Under the pieces are notes generated by a model. The model worked only from the letters and a program-made list of their open reading frames with translations. It had not been told where the DNA came from and did not search any database. Below are positions 31,454-40,217 of a DNA stretch of 47,143 nucleotides, piece by piece; the stretch's first letter is position 1, and every line of letters starts with the position of its first letter. Origin of the DNA: an uncultured Bacteroidales bacterium (lineage in GTDB: Bacteria > Bacteroidota > Bacteroidia > Bacteroidales > P3); assembly GCA_900315935.1 (NCBI GenBank), contig ONBB01000028.1:1-47143 (forward strand). The letters run 5' to 3'. Both the position numbers and the translations under genes were made by a program.

Positions 31454-33952
31454 ATGTGGACACTCTATAAGAAAGAACTCCGAGGCTTCTTCTCGTCGCT
31501 CACCGGCTACCTCACCATCGCCGTCTTCCTGGTGCTGACCGGGCTCATGCTGTGGGTGCTGCGCAGCGACTTCAATATCCTGGACTACGGCTATGCCTCG
31601 CTCGAGGGCCTCTTCCTCATCGGCCCCTTCCTCTACCTCTTCCTCATTCCGGCCATCACGATGCGCTCGCTGGCTGAGGAGCGCCGCACCGGCACCCTGG
31701 AGATGCTGCTCACACGCCCGCTGGGCGAGTGGACGGTGGTCTTCGCCAAGTTCCTGGCCGCCTGGACGCTGGTGCTGATTTCGCTGCTGCCCACCCTGGT
31801 AACTTACTTCAGCGTCTACGCCCTGGGCGACCCGGTGGGCAACATCGACACCGGCTCGGTCATCGGCTCCTACATCGGCCTGCTGCTGCTCGGCGGTGCC
31901 TTCACCGCCATCGGCCTCTTCTGCTCGTCGCTCACCTCGAACCAGATCGTCTCCTTCATCCTCGCCGCCCTGCTCTGCGCGGTGGCCTACCTGGGATTCG
32001 AGTCGGTATACAACATGGGGCTGCTCGGCAAGGCCGACCTCTTTGTCAAGCAGTTGGGCGCAGCGCACCACTACGAGAGCATCAGCCGCGGCGTGGTCGA
32101 CACACGCGACGTGCTCTACTTCCTCTCCGTCATGGCGCTCTTCCTGATGGCCACCCGCCTGGTGCTGCAGAGCCGCCTGTGGAACGGCTGGCAGGGTCGC
32201 AAGAACCTGCGCCGCAGCCACTGGCTCGAGATGGGCGCCGCGCTCCTCATCATCGTCTCGGTCAACGTCATCGGAAAATACCTCTTCCTGCGCCTCGACC
32301 TCACCTCCGAGCGCCGCTACACCCTGTCGAAGCACACCAAGGACCTCCTCAAGCGCATCGACGAGCCGGTGCTCTACCGCGTCTACCTCGAAGGCGAGTT
32401 CCCGGCCGACTTCAAGCGCCTGCAAAACGAGACCAAGGAGATGCTCAACCAGTTCCGCGCCTACAACAGCAACATCGAATACGAGTTCGTCAACCCCAAC
32501 CAGTTCGACACCCGCGAGGAGCAGCAGGTATTCTACCAGAAGCTGGCCGCCAAGGGCATACAGCCCACACAGATACAGGTGCAGACCGAGGGCGGCATGA
32601 CGCAGCAGATACTGCTGCCGGCGGCCGACGTCATCTACCGCGGCCGCGAAACCTCCATCCAGCTGCTGCAGAGCCAGAAGTATGTCAGCCAGGACGACCT
32701 GCTGAACAACTCGGTGCAGAACCTCGAGTACGCCCTCACCAGCGCCATCCGCGCCCTGGCCCGCGGACAGAAGCGCTCCATCGGCTTCCTGCAGGGACAA
32801 GGCGAGCTCTCCGGCCCCGTGCTCTACGACATACAGCGCTCGCTGCAGGAATTCTACAGCCTCGAATACATCACCATCGACGGTCAGATACAGTCGCTCA
32901 CCATGCACCGCCAGAACAACAGCGACTCGAGCTACCGCTTCATCAACCGCTTCGACCTGCTCATCGTGGCCAAGCCCACCCAGCAGTTCACCGACCAGGA
33001 CCTCTTCATCCTCGACCAGTACATCATGTACGGCGGCAAGGTGCTGTGGCTGATCGACCCGCTGGACGCCGACATCGACTCGCTGCAGAACCGCGGCCAG
33101 TTCCTCGCCACACGCAACGCCACCGGCCTGGACGAGATGCTCTTCACCTACGGCGTGCGACTCAACCCCAACCTGCTGATGGACATCCGCTGCCGCCCCA
33201 TCCCGATGCAGGTGGGCATGGTGGGCGAGAAACCCCAGTTCCGCTTCGTCCCCTGGTACTACTTCCCCGAGCTCATCCCCACCTCCGAACACCCCATCGT
33301 GCGCAACCTCGACGTCATCAAGACCGACTTCATCTCCAGCATCGACCTCATCGACAACGACATACAGAAGACCGTCCTGCTCACCACCTCGGAGTACACC
33401 CGCGTGAAGAACGCCCCGGCCATGGTCGACCTGGCCGACGCGCAGGCCGAGCCCGACCAGCGGCTCTACAACCGCAGCTCGCTGCCCGTGGCCGTACTCC
33501 TCGAGGGCGAGTTCCGCTCCGCCTGGCGCAACCGCCTCAGCCCCGCGCTCACCAACCAGGACGCCATCGGATACCAGGAACAGAGCAAGCCCACCAAGAT
33601 GATTGTCATCGCCGACGGCGACATCATCCGCAACCGCGTGGGATCCGAAGACGGCGCCATCTACCCCCTGGGCCTCGACAACTACACCCAGACACTCTAC
33701 GCCAACAAAGACCTCATCCTGAACTCGGTCAACTACCTGGTCGGCGACGACGGCCTGCTGGCCTCCCGCTCGCGCAACATCAAGCTCCGCAAACTCGACG
33801 TCATCAAGGTGCGCAACCAGCGTTCAGCCTACCAGATGCTCAACCTCATCGCCCCCCTGCTGCTCCTCGGTGCCGCCGGCGGCGCTATCGTACTTACACG
33901 CAAGAAGTTATACTCCAAGAGCAACATCCCCGAAAATCAAAAAGGCTCATAG
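31454..33952 (+). CDS. GldF-GldG fusion, gliding-type ABC transporter membrane component
   Basis: 832 aa. Residues 1-240 are GldF-like: an ABC-2 permease with six helices, start MWTLYKKELRGFFSSLTGYL and motif RSLAEERRTGTLEMLLTRP. Residues 250-800 are GldG-like: membrane helix (ALLIIVSVNVIGKYLFLRL), TSERRYTLSKHTKDLLKRI, a large periplasmic domain, and a C-terminal helix (LNLIAPLLLLGAAGGAIVL). These are separate genes in Flavobacterium but fused here in one uninterrupted frame. The ATPase partner GldA is not in the window. Homologues occur in non-gliding Bacteroidales. DUF4340 gene downstream is a common neighbour. Confidence 0.92.
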   Translation: MWTLYKKELRGFFSSLTGYLTIAVFLVLTGLMLWVLRSDFNILDYGYASLEGLFLIGPFLYLFLIPAITMRSLAEERRTGTLEMLLTRPLGEWTVVFAKFLAAWTLVLISLLPTLVTYFSVYALGDPVGNIDTGSVIGSYIGLLLLGGAFTAIGLFCSSLTSNQIVSFILAALLCAVAYLGFESVYNMGLLGKADLFVKQLGAAHHYESISRGVVDTRDVLYFLSVMALFLMATRLVLQSRLWNGWQGRKNLRRSHWLEMGAALLIIVSVNVIGKYLFLRLDLTSERRYTLSKHTKDLLKRIDEPVLYRVYLEGEFPADFKRLQNETKEMLNQFRAYNSNIEYEFVNPNQFDTREEQQVFYQKLAAKGIQPTQIQVQTEGGMTQQILLPAADVIYRGRETSIQLLQSQKYVSQDDLLNNSVQNLEYALTSAIRALARGQKRSIGFLQGQGELSGPVLYDIQRSLQEFYSLEYITIDGQIQSLTMHRQNNSDSSYRFINRFDLLIVAKPTQQFTDQDLFILDQYIMYGGKVLWLIDPLDADIDSLQNRGQFLATRNATGLDEMLFTYGVRLNPNLLMDIRCRPIPMQVGMVGEKPQFRFVPWYYFPELIPTSEHPIVRNLDVIKTDFISSIDLIDNDIQKTVLLTTSEYTRVKNAPAMVDLADAQAEPDQRLYNRSSLPVAVLLEGEFRSAWRNRLSPALTNQDAIGYQEQSKPTKMIVIADGDIIRNRVGSEDGAIYPLGLDNYTQTLYANKDLILNSVNYLVGDDGLLASRSRNIKLRKLDVIKVRNQRSAYQMLNLIAPLLLLGAAGGAIVLTRKKLYSKSNIPENQKGS

Positions 33953-34023
33953 CGGTCCATAGCGGTCCAGTGCCTTTGTATTCCCCTAGAGAACCCCTAC
34001 CGTTCCCCTAGAGAACCCCTACC
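33953..34023. repeat. Dispersed CTAGGGGAATACAAAGGCACTGG repeat, copy C (inverted)
   Basis: Opposite orientation to copies A, B and D: CCAGTGCCTTTGTATTCCCC, then tandem CTAGAGAACCCCTACCG units. Two CATAGCGGTC units precede it. Confidence 0.7.
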
Positions 34024-34046
34024 GAAAAGACGCAAATAAAACATCC

Positions 34047-35126
34047 ATGAATAAGAAAAAACGCAACCTCATCCTCGTCGCCGCGGCAGCCCTCCTGGCC
34101 GTGGTGGCCGTGGTGGTGGCCACCACACAGTCGCGCACCGCCACCTTCAAGCAAGATTACCACATAGCCGACACCTCGACCATCACCCGAATTTTCATCG
34201 CCGACAAGCAGGACTACCACGTAACCCTGCAGCGCCAGGCCGACAGCACCTGGCAGGTCGACGGCAACTACCCCGCCAACCAGCCCCTGGTCGACCTGCT
34301 GCTCGAGACCCTGCGCGACATGCGCATACGGCAGCAGGTGAACAAGAACGCCATCCCCAACACCGTCAAAGACCTGGCCGCCCGCGCCATCAAGGTGGAA
34401 GTCTACCAGCGCCAGCCCCGCATCAACCTCTTCGGCGGCCGCCTGCAGCTCTTCCCGCACGAGCGTCTCGCCGCCACCTACCACGTAGGCCGCGAGACCC
34501 AGGACATGATGGCCTCCTTCATGTACCGCGAAGGCGACAAAGTGCCCTACATCGTCCACATCCCCGGCTTCCGCGGCTTCCTCACGCCGCGCTTCCCGGC
34601 CGACCCGCTCAAGTGGCGCAGCCACACCATCGTCGACCTCGACGTCCACGCCATACAGCGCATTGAGCTCCAGCTGCCCGACAATCCCCAGGAGAGCTTC
34701 GCCGTGGTGCGCGACGGCGACGGCTTCGCCATGGAGATACTCGAGCCCCAACGCCGCGTCGACGGCTTCGACACCGCCCGCGTGGCGCAGATGCTCTCCT
34801 CCTTCACCTGGCTCAACTTCGACGAGTTCGCCGCCATCGTGCCCAACAGCTTCGCCGACACCTGCGTCAGCGGCACCCCGCGCTCCATCCTCACCATCAC
34901 CGACACCGCCGGCGCCACCCACGAAGTGCGCACCTACATCAAATACTCCAACCCCGACGACATCGCCAATATGCCCGACAAAGAGCTGTACGAGACCTTC
35001 GACCTCGACCGTCTCTATGCCATCGTCGACCGGAAAGACACTGTGCTGATACAGTACTTCGTCTTCGACAACATACTCCAACCCGCCTCCTATTTCCTCG
35101 GCAAAGACATCAGCCTCCAGCCATGA
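34047..35126 (+). CDS. DUF4340-type membrane-anchored protein
   Basis: 359 aa. N-terminal helix (KKRNLILVAAAALLAVVAVVVAT) anchors a periplasmic domain made of two similar beta repeats (TITRIFIADKQDYHVTLQRQ and IQRIELQLPDNPQESFAVVR), the layout of DUF4340 proteins found beside GldG-type transporters. It probably works with the transporter encoded upstream. The stop TGA overlaps the surE ATG (ATGA). Confidence 0.8.
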   Translation: MNKKKRNLILVAAAALLAVVAVVVATTQSRTATFKQDYHIADTSTITRIFIADKQDYHVTLQRQADSTWQVDGNYPANQPLVDLLLETLRDMRIRQQVNKNAIPNTVKDLAARAIKVEVYQRQPRINLFGGRLQLFPHERLAATYHVGRETQDMMASFMYREGDKVPYIVHIPGFRGFLTPRFPADPLKWRSHTIVDLDVHAIQRIELQLPDNPQESFAVVRDGDGFAMEILEPQRRVDGFDTARVAQMLSSFTWLNFDEFAAIVPNSFADTCVSGTPRSILTITDTAGATHEVRTYIKYSNPDDIANMPDKELYETFDLDRLYAIVDRKDTVLIQYFVFDNILQPASYFLGKDISLQP

Positions 35127-35890
35127 AACCCCTCATCCTCATCACCAACGACGACGGCTACCTGGCCAAAGGCATCCGCACGCTGACTGACATCGCCTGC
35201 GAATTCGGCGATGTGGTGGTCATGGCCCCCGAGCGCAACGCCTCGGGCACCAGCCACAGCATCACCTCCGCCCGTCCGCTGCGCGTCCACACCCTGGTGG
35301 AAAAGGAGGGGCTCGCAGCCCACTACTGCGACGGCACCCCCGTCGACTGCGTCAAACTCGCCGTCGAATACTTCTGCCCCCGTCCGCCGGCACTCGTCCT
35401 CTCCGGCATCAACCACGGCTCCAACTCCTCCATCAACGTCCTCTACAGCGGCACCATGGGCGCCGTCATCGAGGCTACCGCCCTCGGACTCCACGCCATT
35501 GGCTTCTCCCTCCTCAATCACAACCCTGAAGCCGACTTCTCAGGCGCCGCCCCATCGGTGCGCCAAATCATCGCCACCGCCCTCGAACGCGGCCTCCCTG
35601 CCGACGTGTCGCTCAACGTCAACATACCCCGCCTGCCCGCCGACCAAATCAAAGGGCTGCGCGTATGCCACGAAGCCTCGGCCAAATGGCTCGACAGCTT
35701 CGAGAAACGTTTCGATCCCCTCGGCCGCCCCTACTGGTGGCTCACCGGCAAGTTCCAGTGCGAGAACCCTCCCGACACCTCCGACGAATGGGCGCTGGCC
35801 AACGGCTACGTCTCCATCGTGCCCATACATCCCGACTTCACACACTACCCCTCGTTAGAAACCCTCACCAACACCTTCAGCCATGCTTAA
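35123..35890 (+). CDS. surE: 5'/3'-nucleotidase SurE
   Basis: 255 aa. Dephosphorylates nucleoside 5'- and 3'-monophosphates in the cytosol. Metal-binding motif ILITNDDGYLAKGI at residues 4-17, MAPERNASGTSHSIT near 35, SGINHGSNSSINVLYSGTMG near 95-115, and NVNIPRLPADQIKG near 160: all conserved SurE blocks. Length normal. Starts in a 4-base overlap with the previous gene and overlaps the next by eight bases, so part of a tightly packed operon. Confidence 0.96.
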   Translation: MKPLILITNDDGYLAKGIRTLTDIACEFGDVVVMAPERNASGTSHSITSARPLRVHTLVEKEGLAAHYCDGTPVDCVKLAVEYFCPRPPALVLSGINHGSNSSINVLYSGTMGAVIEATALGLHAIGFSLLNHNPEADFSGAAPSVRQIIATALERGLPADVSLNVNIPRLPADQIKGLRVCHEASAKWLDSFEKRFDPLGRPYWWLTGKFQCENPPDTSDEWALANGYVSIVPIHPDFTHYPSLETLTNTFSHA

Positions 35891-36176
35891 ACGACTGCTC
35901 GAGCGCGACACCATAGCCACCGGCCTCCTCCTCGGCCTCGGCGCCATCATCGCCACCGCAGTGCTGCTCACCCTCGGCCTGCTTGTCGCCGGCCAGCCCC
36001 TGGGGTCGCACCTGCGCTGGTATGCCGCCTGCTTTGTGCCGCCGCTGCTCCTGCTGCGCTATGTCATCAAACTGCAGCGCATCACCATCACCAAGACCCT
36101 CATCATCACCCTCTTCCTCACCTTCATCCCCTTCATGGCCTACCTCATACGCTCCAACAACCTGCTGATACAATGA
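35883..36176 (+). CDS. Small inner-membrane protein
   Basis: 97 aa with three hydrophobic segments (ATGLLLGLGAIIATAVLLTLGLL, WYAACFVPPLLLLRYVI, LIITLFLTFIPFMAYLI). No family assigned. Position between surE and lpxB, with overlaps on both sides, is consistent with a role in envelope biogenesis; this is inferred from context only. Confidence 0.75.
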   Translation: MLKRLLERDTIATGLLLGLGAIIATAVLLTLGLLVAGQPLGSHLRWYAACFVPPLLLLRYVIKLQRITITKTLIITLFLTFIPFMAYLIRSNNLLIQ

Positions 36177-37276
36177 AGTATTACATCATAGCCGGCGAAG
36201 CGTCGGGCGACCTGCTGGGAGCCCATCTCCTGCGTGCCCTGCGCCAACACGACCCCGAAGCCCGGTTCCGCTTCTGGGGTGGCGACGCCATGGCCGGCGA
36301 GGCCGGCACGCCGGTGCGCCACATACGCGACCTGGCCATCATGGGATTTGTCGAGGTGGCCATGCACCTGCGCACCGTGCTCGGCAACATAGACCTCTGC
36401 AAGCGCGACATTATGCAGTGGCAGCCCGATGCCGTCATCGGCATAGACTACCCGGGCTTCAACCTGAAGATTGAGAAATGGGCACACGAGCAGGGCTTCA
36501 AATCCGTGCACTATGTCTCGCCCCAGCTGTGGGCCTGGAAGAAAGGACGGCTGAAAGGCATGCGCCAGTATCTGGACCTGCTGTGCTACATCCTCCCCTT
36601 CGAGCAGCAGTTCTATGCCGAGAACCGCATGCCGCAGGCCACCTACGTGGGGCATCCCCTGCTGGACGCCATCCAAGCCGCCTCCTACCCCACCCCGCTG
36701 CCTACCGACCGCCCCGTGATAGCCCTGCTGCCCGGCAGCCGCAAGCAGGAGATACGCAACAGCCTGCCCTACATGGTGCGACTGGCACAGCGGCACCCCG
36801 GGTACCGATTCGCCGTGGCCGGCATGAGCCTTGTGGGCAAACCCTTCTACGACAGCCTGATACCCTCGGGCAGCAACGTTACCGTACTCTACGACCAGAC
36901 CTACCCCCTGCTCTCGCAAGCCTATGCCGCCGTGGTGTGTTCCGGCACGGCCACGCTGGAGACCGCCCTGTTCCACGTGCCGCAGGTGGTCTGCTACCGC
37001 GCCAACCCTGTCTCCATTGCCCTGGCCAAGGCACTGGTGGGCAGCAGGATAAACCACATAGCCCTGGTCGATTTGATTGACGACAGCGACGTGGTTACCG
37101 AGCTGTTGCAGGGCGACTTCAACGACGAGCGCCTCGAACGCGAGTTCAACCTCCTCACCGACGAGGAGAACCGGCAGCGGATGCTGGAGGGCTACCGCCG
37201 CGTAGAACAGAAACTGGGCGGCCCGGGTGCCAGCAGCCGCGCAGCCCAAGCCATAATAAACACCATCCAAAGATGA
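36173..37276 (+). CDS. lpxB: Lipid-A-disaccharide synthase LpxB
   Basis: 367 aa. Condenses UDP-2,3-diacylglucosamine with lipid X to make the lipid A disaccharide at the inner membrane. Family motifs: start YYIIAGEASGDLLGAHLL, GFVEVAMHLRTVLGN, IGIDYPGFNLKIEKWA, YVSPQLWAWKKGR, YVGHPLLDAI, ALLPGSRKQEI and CSGTATLETALFHVPQVV. Length normal. Overlaps both neighbours by four bases (ATGA), indicating coupled translation. Confidence 0.97.
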   Translation: MKYYIIAGEASGDLLGAHLLRALRQHDPEARFRFWGGDAMAGEAGTPVRHIRDLAIMGFVEVAMHLRTVLGNIDLCKRDIMQWQPDAVIGIDYPGFNLKIEKWAHEQGFKSVHYVSPQLWAWKKGRLKGMRQYLDLLCYILPFEQQFYAENRMPQATYVGHPLLDAIQAASYPTPLPTDRPVIALLPGSRKQEIRNSLPYMVRLAQRHPGYRFAVAGMSLVGKPFYDSLIPSGSNVTVLYDQTYPLLSQAYAAVVCSGTATLETALFHVPQVVCYRANPVSIALAKALVGSRINHIALVDLIDDSDVVTELLQGDFNDERLEREFNLLTDEENRQRMLEGYRRVEQKLGGPGASSRAAQAIINTIQR

Positions 37277-38601
37277 AACGTTTTCTAGCCATACTGCTCC
37301 TACTCGCCCTCGCCACCGCGGCCAAAGCCGACAAGGTGAAGGTGCGGCTGTACAGCAACAACACCATCAGCACGCTCAGCATCTCGTTCGACCTGGGGGC
37401 GTACAACCTCTACGTCGACGGCAACCGCCTGCTGGAGGACATGGTGGGCGACGGGCGCCTGGTGCAAATCCAGGCCAAGGGCGGCAGGATGAACATCAAG
37501 GTCAACGAGACAGACTACGGCACCTTCGGCAACCTGCGCCTCGAGGCCACCGACACGGCCTGCATCCTCTGCCTCAACCCCGAAGGGTGCAAGCAGCGCA
37601 CCTATGAGGGAGACCTCGAAGTAAAACCCCACAAGGGCGGCAGCCTGATGCTGCTGAACGACGTGGAGTTCGAGACCTATATCGCCGGTGTGGTGCAGAG
37701 CGAGATCTACGGCAAGCAGACCGACATCTTCCGCATCCAAGCCATCATCAGCCGCACCTGGGCGCTGCGCAACATTGGCAAGCACCGCAGCGAAGGCTAC
37801 AACTTCTGCGACCACGTGCATTGCCAGGCATACCTCAACCGCTGCATACGGCCCGACATCATGATGGGGGCCATACAGAGCAGCGGCGAGACGCTGGTGG
37901 ACAGCGAGGGCAAGCTGATTGAGACACCGTTCCACTCCAACTCCGGCGGCCAGACGGCCAACTCGGAGGACGTGTGGCGCGCCGCACTGCCCTACCTCCG
38001 CTCGGTGGTCGACACCTTTTCCTACCGCATGCGGCAGAGCGACTGGACGAAGACCGTCAGCGAGAGCCGCTGGCTCAACTACTTCGCCACCAAGCACAAG
38101 CTGAACACCAAAGACCCTGCCGTGCGCGACAGTCTGCTGCATTTCTCGCAGGAGACGCGCAAGGTGAGGATAGCGGGAGTGCCGCTGACGAGGGTGCGGG
38201 TGGACTTCCAGCTGAAGTCGACCTTCTTCTCGGTGGAGTGGGACAGCGTGGAGCACAACGTGGTGATACACGGCCACGGCTACGGCCACGGCGTGGGTCT
38301 CAGCCAGGAGGGCGCCATCCGCATGGTGGGTCTCGGCATCGCCTACGACTCTATCCTGTATCATTATTATACGGGAGCCATGCTGCACCACGACCCGTCG
38401 GCCAACCGCAACTATGTGGAGCACTACGTGGCGCAGATAGCCCGCATCATCGAGGAGGACAAGCACAAGAAGACCCAGACCCACTCGAAGAAGGACGACT
38501 GGCTGGGTCGCCTATTCCGCCTGCGCGACCGCGAGGAACGCGAGGAGGTATATGTCGAGTCGGAACAGGACAACGAGAAGGACTGGCAGTACGAGTGGTA
38601 G
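37273..38601 (+). CDS. SpoIID/LytB-domain protein
   Basis: 442 aa. Signal peptide KRFLAILLLLALATAAKA; SpoIID domain at about 130-375, with FETYIAGVVQSEI, IQAIISRTWALRN, QAYLN, TPFHSNSGGQTANSEDVW and GHGYGHGVGLSQEGAIRM. In spore formers SpoIID is a peptidoglycan lytic transglycosylase that removes stem peptides; Bacteroidota homologues are presumed cell-wall hydrolases in the periplasm. The C-terminal 60 residues are charged. Last gene of the surE-lpxB operon. Confidence 0.93.
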   Translation: MKRFLAILLLLALATAAKADKVKVRLYSNNTISTLSISFDLGAYNLYVDGNRLLEDMVGDGRLVQIQAKGGRMNIKVNETDYGTFGNLRLEATDTACILCLNPEGCKQRTYEGDLEVKPHKGGSLMLLNDVEFETYIAGVVQSEIYGKQTDIFRIQAIISRTWALRNIGKHRSEGYNFCDHVHCQAYLNRCIRPDIMMGAIQSSGETLVDSEGKLIETPFHSNSGGQTANSEDVWRAALPYLRSVVDTFSYRMRQSDWTKTVSESRWLNYFATKHKLNTKDPAVRDSLLHFSQETRKVRIAGVPLTRVRVDFQLKSTFFSVEWDSVEHNVVIHGHGYGHGVGLSQEGAIRMVGLGIAYDSILYHYYTGAMLHHDPSANRNYVEHYVAQIARIIEEDKHKKTQTHSKKDDWLGRLFRLRDREEREEVYVESEQDNEKDWQYEW

Positions 38602-38602
38602 A

Positions 38603-38672
38603 CGGTAGGGGATCCCTAGGGGAATACTAGGGGAATACTAAGGCACTGGAAGGATATGGAAGCTTATGGAAC
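38603..38672. repeat. Dispersed CTAGGGGAATACAAAGGCACTGG repeat, copy D
   Basis: GGTAGGGGATCCCTAGGGG, two CTAGGGGAATA units and AAGGCACTGGAAGGATATGG. Most divergent of the four copies. Confidence 0.65.
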
Positions 38673-38711
38673 CCCCAAAAAGACAGACAAAACATAAGAC
38701 ACTATAAATCA

Positions 38712-39248
38712 ATGGAAATGACAGCTATCAGGAAAATACTGACGACCACTTTCGCCATGCTGCTCCTCGCCGGGGTGCAGGCGCAGGTGAAGTGGCACAC
38801 CATCGACGAGGCATCGAAGGCCAAAATCGGCTCCAAGATGTACTTCGTCGACTTCTACACCGACTGGTGCGGCTACTGCAAGAAGATGGACCGCCAGACC
38901 TTCACCGACCCCACGGTGGCCAAGATACTGAACCGGTACTTCTACCCCGTAAAATTCAACGCCGAGAGCAGCCAGACCGTCCAGTGGGCCGGCAAGACCT
39001 ACCGCCCCGGCAGCGGCCGCGCCCGCAGCCACGAGTTCGCCGCCGGCCTCCGCGGGTTCCCCTCCTTCGTGCTCTACCGTGCCGACGGCTCTGTCATCCA
39101 GGTGATTCCGGGCTTCTACCCAGCCAAGGACTTCATCGTCGTGCTCTGGTACTTCGCCTCGGGCGACTGCGACCGCTACCCCTTCGAGCAGTACAGCAAG
39201 ATGTTCGACAAGGACATCAAACCCGCCATGTTGAAACAATTGAAATAA
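38712..39248 (+). CDS. Thioredoxin-fold periplasmic protein
   Basis: 178 aa. Signal sequence about 1-24 (KILTTTFAMLLLAGVQAQ). Thioredoxin-like domain with redox motif WCGYCKKM near residue 55 and cis-Pro segment RGFPSFVLYRADG near 120, as in DUF255/thiol-disulfide interchange proteins. A thiol reductase or isomerase in the periplasm. A second ATG two codons in is possible as start. ftsY follows nine bases later. Confidence 0.88.
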   Translation: MEMTAIRKILTTTFAMLLLAGVQAQVKWHTIDEASKAKIGSKMYFVDFYTDWCGYCKKMDRQTFTDPTVAKILNRYFYPVKFNAESSQTVQWAGKTYRPGSGRARSHEFAAGLRGFPSFVLYRADGSVIQVIPGFYPAKDFIVVLWYFASGDCDRYPFEQYSKMFDKDIKPAMLKQLK

Positions 39249-39257
39249 GATAGCATT

Positions 39258-40217
39258 ATGGGATTTTTCGACTTTTTACGCAAGAGCAAGGAAGAGGAGC
39301 GCCAGACACTGGACCAGGGCCTGGCCAAGACCAAGGAAAGCTTCTTCCAGAAAGTGGCCAAGAGCATCGTGGGCAAAAGCACGGTGGACGACGAGGTGCT
39401 CGACGACCTCGAGGAGACGCTCATCACGAGCGACGTGGGCGTGGACACCACGCTGAAAATCATTGAGAAACTGCAGGAACGCATCCGCCGCGACAAATAC
39501 ATCTCCACCTCGGAGCTCAACTCCATCCTCCGCGCCGAGGTGGCGCAGCTGCTGCGCAAGTCCGCCGACGGCTTCCCGAAGGACTTCGACGCCGAATTGC
39601 CGAAGAAGCCTTACGTCATCCTCGTCGTAGGTGTCAACGGTGTGGGCAAGACCACCACCATCGCCAAGCTGGCCTACCAGTACAAACTGGCCGGCAAGAG
39701 CGTCATGCTGGGCGCCGCCGACACCTTCCGTGCCGCCGCCGTCGAGCAGCTCATGCTCTGGGCCGAGCGCGTCGAGGTGCCCATCGTGCAGCAAGGCATG
39801 GGCGCCGACCCGGCCTCCGTGGCCTACGACACACTGCAGTCCGCACTGGCCAGGCAATCCGACGTGGTCATCATCGACACCGCCGGCCGCCTCCACAACA
39901 AGGTGGGCCTCATGAACGAGCTCTCCAAGATACGCAAAGTGATGCAGAAACTGGTGCCCGACGCGCCCCACGAGGTACTCCTGGTGCTCGACGCCTCCAC
40001 CGGCCAGAACGCCATCGAGCAGGCCCGCCAGTTCACCCAGGCCACCGATGTCAACGCCCTGGCACTCACCAAGCTGGACGGCACTGCCAAGGGCGGCGTT
40101 ATCATCGGCATCAGCGACCAGTTCAACATTCCCGTCCGCTACATCGGCCTCGGCGAAAAGATGACCGACCTCCAACTCTTCAACCCCGAGGAGTTCGTAG
40201 ACAGCCTGTTCGAATGA
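39258..40217 (+). CDS. ftsY: Signal recognition particle receptor FtsY
   Basis: 319 aa. GTPase that docks SRP-ribosome complexes at the membrane. NG domain: VVGVNGVGKTTTIAKLAY (G1), DTFRAAAVEQL (G2), DTAGRLHN (G3), TKLDGTAKGG (G4) and IPVRYIGLGEKMTDLQLF (G5). The acidic A domain of E. coli FtsY is absent, as normal for this phylum. The stop TGA overlaps the rimO start (ATGA). Confidence 0.97.
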   Translation: MGFFDFLRKSKEEERQTLDQGLAKTKESFFQKVAKSIVGKSTVDDEVLDDLEETLITSDVGVDTTLKIIEKLQERIRRDKYISTSELNSILRAEVAQLLRKSADGFPKDFDAELPKKPYVILVVGVNGVGKTTTIAKLAYQYKLAGKSVMLGAADTFRAAAVEQLMLWAERVEVPIVQQGMGADPASVAYDTLQSALARQSDVVIIDTAGRLHNKVGLMNELSKIRKVMQKLVPDAPHEVLLVLDASTGQNAIEQARQFTQATDVNALALTKLDGTAKGGVIIGISDQFNIPVRYIGLGEKMTDLQLFNPEEFVDSLFE

